A model generated the notes under the pieces. The model had not been told where the DNA came from. It ran no database searches and worked only from the letters and a program-made list of their open reading frames with translations. Position numbers and translations under genes: made by a program. From the NCBI RefSeq assembly GCF_021502725.1, contig NZ_JAKFFS010000004.1:558001-622000 (forward strand): a stretch of 64,000 nucleotides of DNA. The letters run 5' to 3'. This stretch comes from Dyadobacter sp. CY345. Lineage in GTDB: Bacteria; Bacteroidota; Bacteroidia; Cytophagales; Spirosomataceae. Of the stretch, positions 60,647-64,000 are shown in pieces. Within the stretch, counting starts at the first letter, position 1, and each line of letters opens with the position of its first letter.

Positions 60647-61444
60647 TCATTTCTTCTCAATCAAATGCTTCCAATACCGTTTCGGCACATGCTGCACGTG
60701 CAACTTGATATTTCGCCTGGAAGGAATATTTACGTTTTTAAAATAATTCTTCCATAACTCCTGATACAAAGTTTCGGAATCATGAAAAACATCTTTTACG
60801 GCTGTTTTTTCTCCTGCTTCATTTGAAAAATTCAGCGTGATTTCTTCCACTTTATCCTGATCATAATAAATTCCATACTTCCGTTTGATATCATAAATCA
60901 GCCAATTCTGATCGGCATAACGTTCAGCGAAATGCTGGCTTAGTAAAGGAATTACGTTGAAATCAGGTTCGATTCCGGCATAATATAAATCATCCGCCGT
61001 GCGCTGAAATCTTACAAACGCTTCCATTCTGTGTTTTTCCCTGTATACCATTTTTGAAGTCTGGCTGATCTTCAGAACATCAGAATTTCCATAGGCTAGG
61101 TGCGGCGAATCAAAACCGGAAAAATAAAATTTGATGCAGGAAAAGATTGTAAATTCCATTCCGGGCATTTCTGATAAATAACAGCGGTATAATTGAATGC
61201 AATTTTCCTTCGGGACTTTCTTTTTCAGCCCCAGCCAAACTCTTTGCGACTTCGTTTCGTCCGTCACTACAATAACCTTTTCAGCAAAAAAATCTGATTG
61301 GCTTTCTTTGTCAATAATTGAAAAACCGGAAACATTCCACTTTTTTGAATAGGCTTCAAAAACAGCAGTCAGCAGTCCATACCAGGTTCCGTCGTAGGAA
61401 ACATTGACAGGTTTATCCGAAAAGATTATACTGCTGGCCTCCAT
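60647..61444 (-). CDS. TIGR03915-family putative DNA repair protein
   Basis: A 265-residue protein of the TIGR03915 family, always found with a radical SAM partner. Family stretches are VSYDGTWYGLLTAVFEAYSKKW near residue 15, RVWLGLKKKVPKENCIQLYRCYLSEMPG, HKTMSEM-type segment KMVYREKHRMEAFVRFQRTADDLYYAGIEPDFNVIPLLSQHFAERYADQNWLIYDIKRKYGIYY, and KNYFKNVNIPSRRNIKLHVQHVPKRYWKHLIEK. The C-terminal part resembles DUF4130. It overlaps the upstream radical SAM gene by 32 bp. DNA modification or repair is the family annotation; the chemistry is unknown. Confidence 0.9.
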   Translation of the reverse strand: MEASSIIFSDKPVNVSYDGTWYGLLTAVFEAYSKKWNVSGFSIIDKESQSDFFAEKVIVVTDETKSQRVWLGLKKKVPKENCIQLYRCYLSEMPGMEFTIFSCIKFYFSGFDSPHLAYGNSDVLKISQTSKMVYREKHRMEAFVRFQRTADDLYYAGIEPDFNVIPLLSQHFAERYADQNWLIYDIKRKYGIYYDQDKVEEITLNFSNEAGEKTAVKDVFHDSETLYQELWKNYFKNVNIPSRRNIKLHVQHVPKRYWKHLIEKK

Positions 61445-62672
61445 TGGTAAGAAATTTACTTCGGGATTCGTTAAGGATGAACTGACGGATTTTGGCTTCC
61501 GTGTAATCCTTCCGATCGGTTATCGGACTATTGCAGGTTATAAAATATTTTGCCCGGTTAAGTGCAATTCCGATTTTTTTGAGATGATCCCATCCCAATT
61601 TGTTAAACCGACGAGCACCAACAATTTTCTGGGCTGATTGTACACCAATTCCAGGTACACGAAGTATCAGCTGCAAATCAGCCGTATTAACATCAACCGG
61701 AAAAAACGCCATGTTTCTAAGCGCCCAGCTAAGTTTTGGGTCAATTTCAGGATCAAGATTCGGGAATTGATCGTTAAGTAATTCCTGCACATGAAACCCA
61801 TAAAACCGCATCAGCCAATCCGTTTGGTATAAGCGGTTTTCTCTTAAAACAGGTACAGCGCTTCCTAGTTCCGGGAGCCGGTTATCATTACTGATAGGCA
61901 CATAACCAGAATAATAAACACGTTTCAAATTAAACCCTTTATAGAATTTATTTGCCGTATGCATGATATCTTTATCCGATTCGCCACTGGCGCCGATGAT
62001 CATTTGCGTGCTTTGTCCGGCAGGGGCGAAAAGCGGTGCAGATTTGAATATTTTCGATTCTTCCTTCGTCCTGATGATTTCCTTTTTCAGGTAAGTCATC
62101 GGCTCAATCATGTCCTTTATATTCTTATCCGGTGCCAATAATTTCAATCCGCTTTCCGTAGGAATTTCAATATTAACGCTAAGTCTATCCGCCCACAAAC
62201 CAGCCTCGTGCATTAATTCATCACTTGCGCCTGGTATTGTTTTGAGGTGGATATAACCATTGAATTTATTTTCCGTGCGAAGTTTCTTGGCGACAGAAAC
62301 CAGCCTTTCCATCGTGTAATCAGCATTTTTAAAAATACCGGAACTAAGAAAAAGGCCTTCAATATAATTTCTGCGATAAAAATTCATCGTCAGATCGACG
62401 ACTTCCTGAACCGTGAATGCGGCTCTTTTGATATCGTTGCTTTTTCGAGTGACACAATATGCACAATCAAAAATGCAATGGTTGGTAAGCAAAATTTTCA
62501 GAAGAGATACGCAACGGCCATCTTCTGTGTAAGTATGACAGATTCCACTACCCGTTGCTTCACCTAATCCTTTGTTATGATTTTTACGCTTACTTCCACT
62601 GGATGAACAGGATACGTCGTACTTGGCCGCATCAGCAAGAATTTCCAGCTTCTCATGAAGTCTTTCCGACAT
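61413..62672 (-). CDS. Radical SAM DNA modification/repair protein (TIGR03916 type)
   Basis: A 419-residue radical SAM enzyme. The Fe-S motif is CIFDCAYC with Cys66, Cys70 and Cys73 (CX3CX2C), preceded by conserved GSGICHTYTEDGRCVSLLKILLTN. The middle carries VSVNIEIPTESGL-like LSVNIEIPTESGLKLLAP and GQSTQMIIGASGESDKDI. The C-terminus has a helix-hairpin-helix DNA-binding segment (LILRVPGIGVQSAQKIVGAR). With its overlapping partner it forms the TIGR03916/TIGR03915 pair, proposed to act on DNA. It is the upstream gene of the two. A repair role is by family annotation only. Confidence 0.92.
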   Translation of the reverse strand: MSERLHEKLEILADAAKYDVSCSSSGSKRKNHNKGLGEATGSGICHTYTEDGRCVSLLKILLTNHCIFDCAYCVTRKSNDIKRAAFTVQEVVDLTMNFYRRNYIEGLFLSSGIFKNADYTMERLVSVAKKLRTENKFNGYIHLKTIPGASDELMHEAGLWADRLSVNIEIPTESGLKLLAPDKNIKDMIEPMTYLKKEIIRTKEESKIFKSAPLFAPAGQSTQMIIGASGESDKDIMHTANKFYKGFNLKRVYYSGYVPISNDNRLPELGSAVPVLRENRLYQTDWLMRFYGFHVQELLNDQFPNLDPEIDPKLSWALRNMAFFPVDVNTADLQLILRVPGIGVQSAQKIVGARRFNKLGWDHLKKIGIALNRAKYFITCNSPITDRKDYTEAKIRQFILNESRSKFLTNGGQQYNLFG

Positions 62673-62785
62673 ATCGATGTTCTAACGTTTGTTGATGATA
62701 CTATTAGTATCACAAAGATAATAAAATTTTGATACTGAAATGAACTTTGAAAGAATTTTTTTGATATAATTCGTAGGTCATTTAC

Positions 62786-63715
62786 CTAATTATCGACAAC
62801 ATTTCCTTTGCTGTCAATACTTTCCATAAACTGATGAATTTGATTATAACGCTTGTTCCATGGATTGAAAAACTGGGTTATCATAGGAATGTGTTTTTTG
62901 CCTTTCAAAATTTCATAGGGCGTTTCCGGAGCATATTCTAGTAAAGCCTTGATGAATTTTTCATTACTGGAAGCGATGGATGGATAAGTTTTTTCACCCC
63001 TGAGAATCGTCATCGGAGGCATTCCTTTATGCAAATGATAAAGCGGCGAAGCGTCTTTCCAGTTTTTCTGATCAGGTGTAAAAGTTTTAAGATAGGTGTT
63101 GTCGTTTGAAAACTTTTCTTCCAAAAGATAACCATACATATCCAGTCCCGCTGCGTCGATTAATATCAGTCCCCTGATCGGATTTTCCATTCCCAGTTTT
63201 TTAAAATATTTGTCATCAATAGAAATAAGTGCTGCCAGATGTCCGCCAGCCGAATGCCCTGAGATGAATATCCGGTCAGGATTTCCACCATAATTATGAA
63301 TATTTTCTTTTACCCATTTGACCGATTTCGCTGAATATTCAGCCATTTCCTTGTAAGTCGCAGATGGACTTAATGGATAATCGATGATAACATAAACAAT
63401 GTCTTTTTTCGTCCAGTTGCGTCCCATCAGACTATACTGGGATTTTTTACCCGAATTCCAGTTTCCGCCATGGATAAATATCAGAACATCTTTTGGTGAT
63501 TTTGGTTTATTTGGTTCGAAAATATTCAGCTCCTGATCCGGAATTTTGCCAGTTGCTTTCGCATAAATGATATTCTTATGCGCTTTATTTCCCAAAAAAG
63601 TACAGCCTGAAAGTGTTAACAAAAAGGCTCCGAATAATATTAGTATGATGATGATGCTGACACGTGTTTTTGAACTCACAGATCCGGACTTTTTGATTTT
63701 GATATATAATAACAT
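62786..63715 (-). CDS. Alpha/beta hydrolase (esterase-like), membrane-anchored
   Basis: Started at the ATG at 63715 (309 residues) because the longer frame to 63775 would run into the terminator hairpin of the next gene. The N-terminus has a hydrophobic segment ending in a lipobox (FLLTLSGCTF), so it is probably a lipoprotein. The hydrolase core shows IFIHGGNWNSG (oxyanion hole), FISGHSAGGHLAAL with the nucleophile serine, an Asp candidate downstream, and His in GKKHIPMI. This is the bacterial lipase/acetylesterase type (DLH or BD-FAE-like). Substrate unknown. No partner genes. Confidence 0.85.
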   Translation of the reverse strand: MLLYIKIKKSGSVSSKTRVSIIIILILFGAFLLTLSGCTFLGNKAHKNIIYAKATGKIPDQELNIFEPNKPKSPKDVLIFIHGGNWNSGKKSQYSLMGRNWTKKDIVYVIIDYPLSPSATYKEMAEYSAKSVKWVKENIHNYGGNPDRIFISGHSAGGHLAALISIDDKYFKKLGMENPIRGLILIDAAGLDMYGYLLEEKFSNDNTYLKTFTPDQKNWKDASPLYHLHKGMPPMTILRGEKTYPSIASSNEKFIKALLEYAPETPYEILKGKKHIPMITQFFNPWNKRYNQIHQFMESIDSKGNVVDN

Positions 63716-63766
63716 ACGTTGGACGGATGTCTGTGGATTTAATTTTATGAAAACATATGGCAATAA

Positions 63767-63800
63767 AAAATCCACTGATTGGTGAAAATCAGTGGATTTT
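63767..63800. terminator. Hairpin between the hydrolase and the CDGSH gene
   Basis: AAAATCCACTGATT at 63767-63780 pairs with AATCAGTGGATTTT at 63787-63800 across a 6-nt loop, with A and T runs outside. It lies 19 bp after the stop of the minus-strand CDGSH gene. Confidence 0.85.
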
Positions 63801-63819
63801 AAATAGAATTTTTTCTAGC

Positions 63820-64000
63820 CTAAACCTTTTTCGGAGGCAGATTAAATGCAACTGCATTATGCTCAAAATGTCCTTTGTGGGAACCGTCGCAGAAAGGTTT
63901 GTTAGCTGACATACCGCAGCGGCAGATCGAAACCACAGTCCTTCCTTCCAATCCGTACACATTTCCTTGTGCGTCTACGATTTCAAAATCTCCGTCAACT
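63820..64000 (-). CDS. CDGSH iron-sulfur domain protein, 5' end outside window
   Basis: The C-terminal 60 residues are visible: VDGDFEIVDAQGNVYGLEG, then RTVVSICRCGMSANKPFCDGSHKGHF and a short tail ending NLPPKKV. CRCGMSANKPFCDGSH matches C-x-C-x2-(S/T)-x3-P-x-C-D-G-(S/A/T)-H, which binds a [2Fe-2S] cluster through three Cys and one His. Small proteins of this kind take part in electron transfer or cluster handling. The start lies beyond base 64000. A terminator hairpin lies just downstream. Confidence 0.93.
   Translation of the reverse strand, partial: VDGDFEIVDAQGNVYGLEGRTVVSICRCGMSANKPFCDGSHKGHFEHNAVAFNLPPKKV

Overview
The window looks like a chromosome segment of a Bacteroidota bacterium, most likely a Cytophagales member; Dyadobacter or a close relative is my guess from gene content, not proven. 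Pointers are an IntDOT-like tyrosine recombinase, a DUF3871 protein, a DUF5618-like protein, the ligase-associated repair cluster, the TIGR03915/TIGR03916 pair, weak Shine-Dalgarno sequences and dispersed TCCCTTCGGGA repeats.

Bases 1-1106 are ordinary chromosome: the 3' part of rsmG, a small PH-like protein and tRNA-Asn(GTT). An integrative element of about 27.8 kb has entered the 3' half of the tRNA gene. It is bounded by identical 94-bp direct repeats (1013-1106 and 28797-28890), with tandem 13-bp candidate integrase arm sites just inside both ends. It is visibly AT-richer than its flanks. Its core is an integrase with a partner gene, a RepA-like ATPase with a 446-bp leader, and a recombination block (Sak4-like ATPase, small SSB-like protein, DUF3871, XRE repressor). 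No relaxase or transfer gene is visible. Its cargo is a chain of modules: lipoproteins, a Type I restriction-modification operon with a YgjP-like protease and two paralogous unknown proteins, and a three-gene operon (giant SF1 helicase with Vsr-like nuclease, PUA/EVE-like plus Mrr-like endonuclease, and a protein with a glycosylase-like motif). Module borders coincide with seven copies of a hairpin with arms near AACCCAACCAAAACAAT and a short loop, in both orientations. These hairpins and the three-gene operon are the best candidates for something undescribed.

Bases 28891-31374, just outside the element, are also accessory-like: an unknown protein and a SocA/Panacea-type antitoxin overlapping a two-TM membrane protein. 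Then comes a photolyase/flavin cluster (31409-34772, minus strand) containing a photolyase with few cysteines and a protein with apparently swapped photolyase domains.

From 35752 to 51373 nearly everything is on the minus strand and concerns cobalamin: cobC, cobS, cobT, cobU, a PduO-type adenosyltransferase, a B12-type ABC importer behind a cobalamin riboswitch, cbiB, cobD, cobQ and a fused BchI/BchD-type chelatase subunit. A nitrilase/GNAT/NTF2-like trio is embedded in it. Corrin-ring genes, cobN and the outer-membrane receptor are not in the window.

From 52074 to 59519 (plus strand) lies the ligase-associated repair cluster (exonuclease, ATP-dependent ligase, DEXH helicase, PdeM), interrupted by a DUF4143-type ATPase and an orphan antitoxin-like gene. 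A roughly 17-unit, 52-54-bp tandem array (59583-60460) follows, then a radical-SAM/partner repair pair, an alpha/beta hydrolase and a partial CDGSH iron-sulfur protein.
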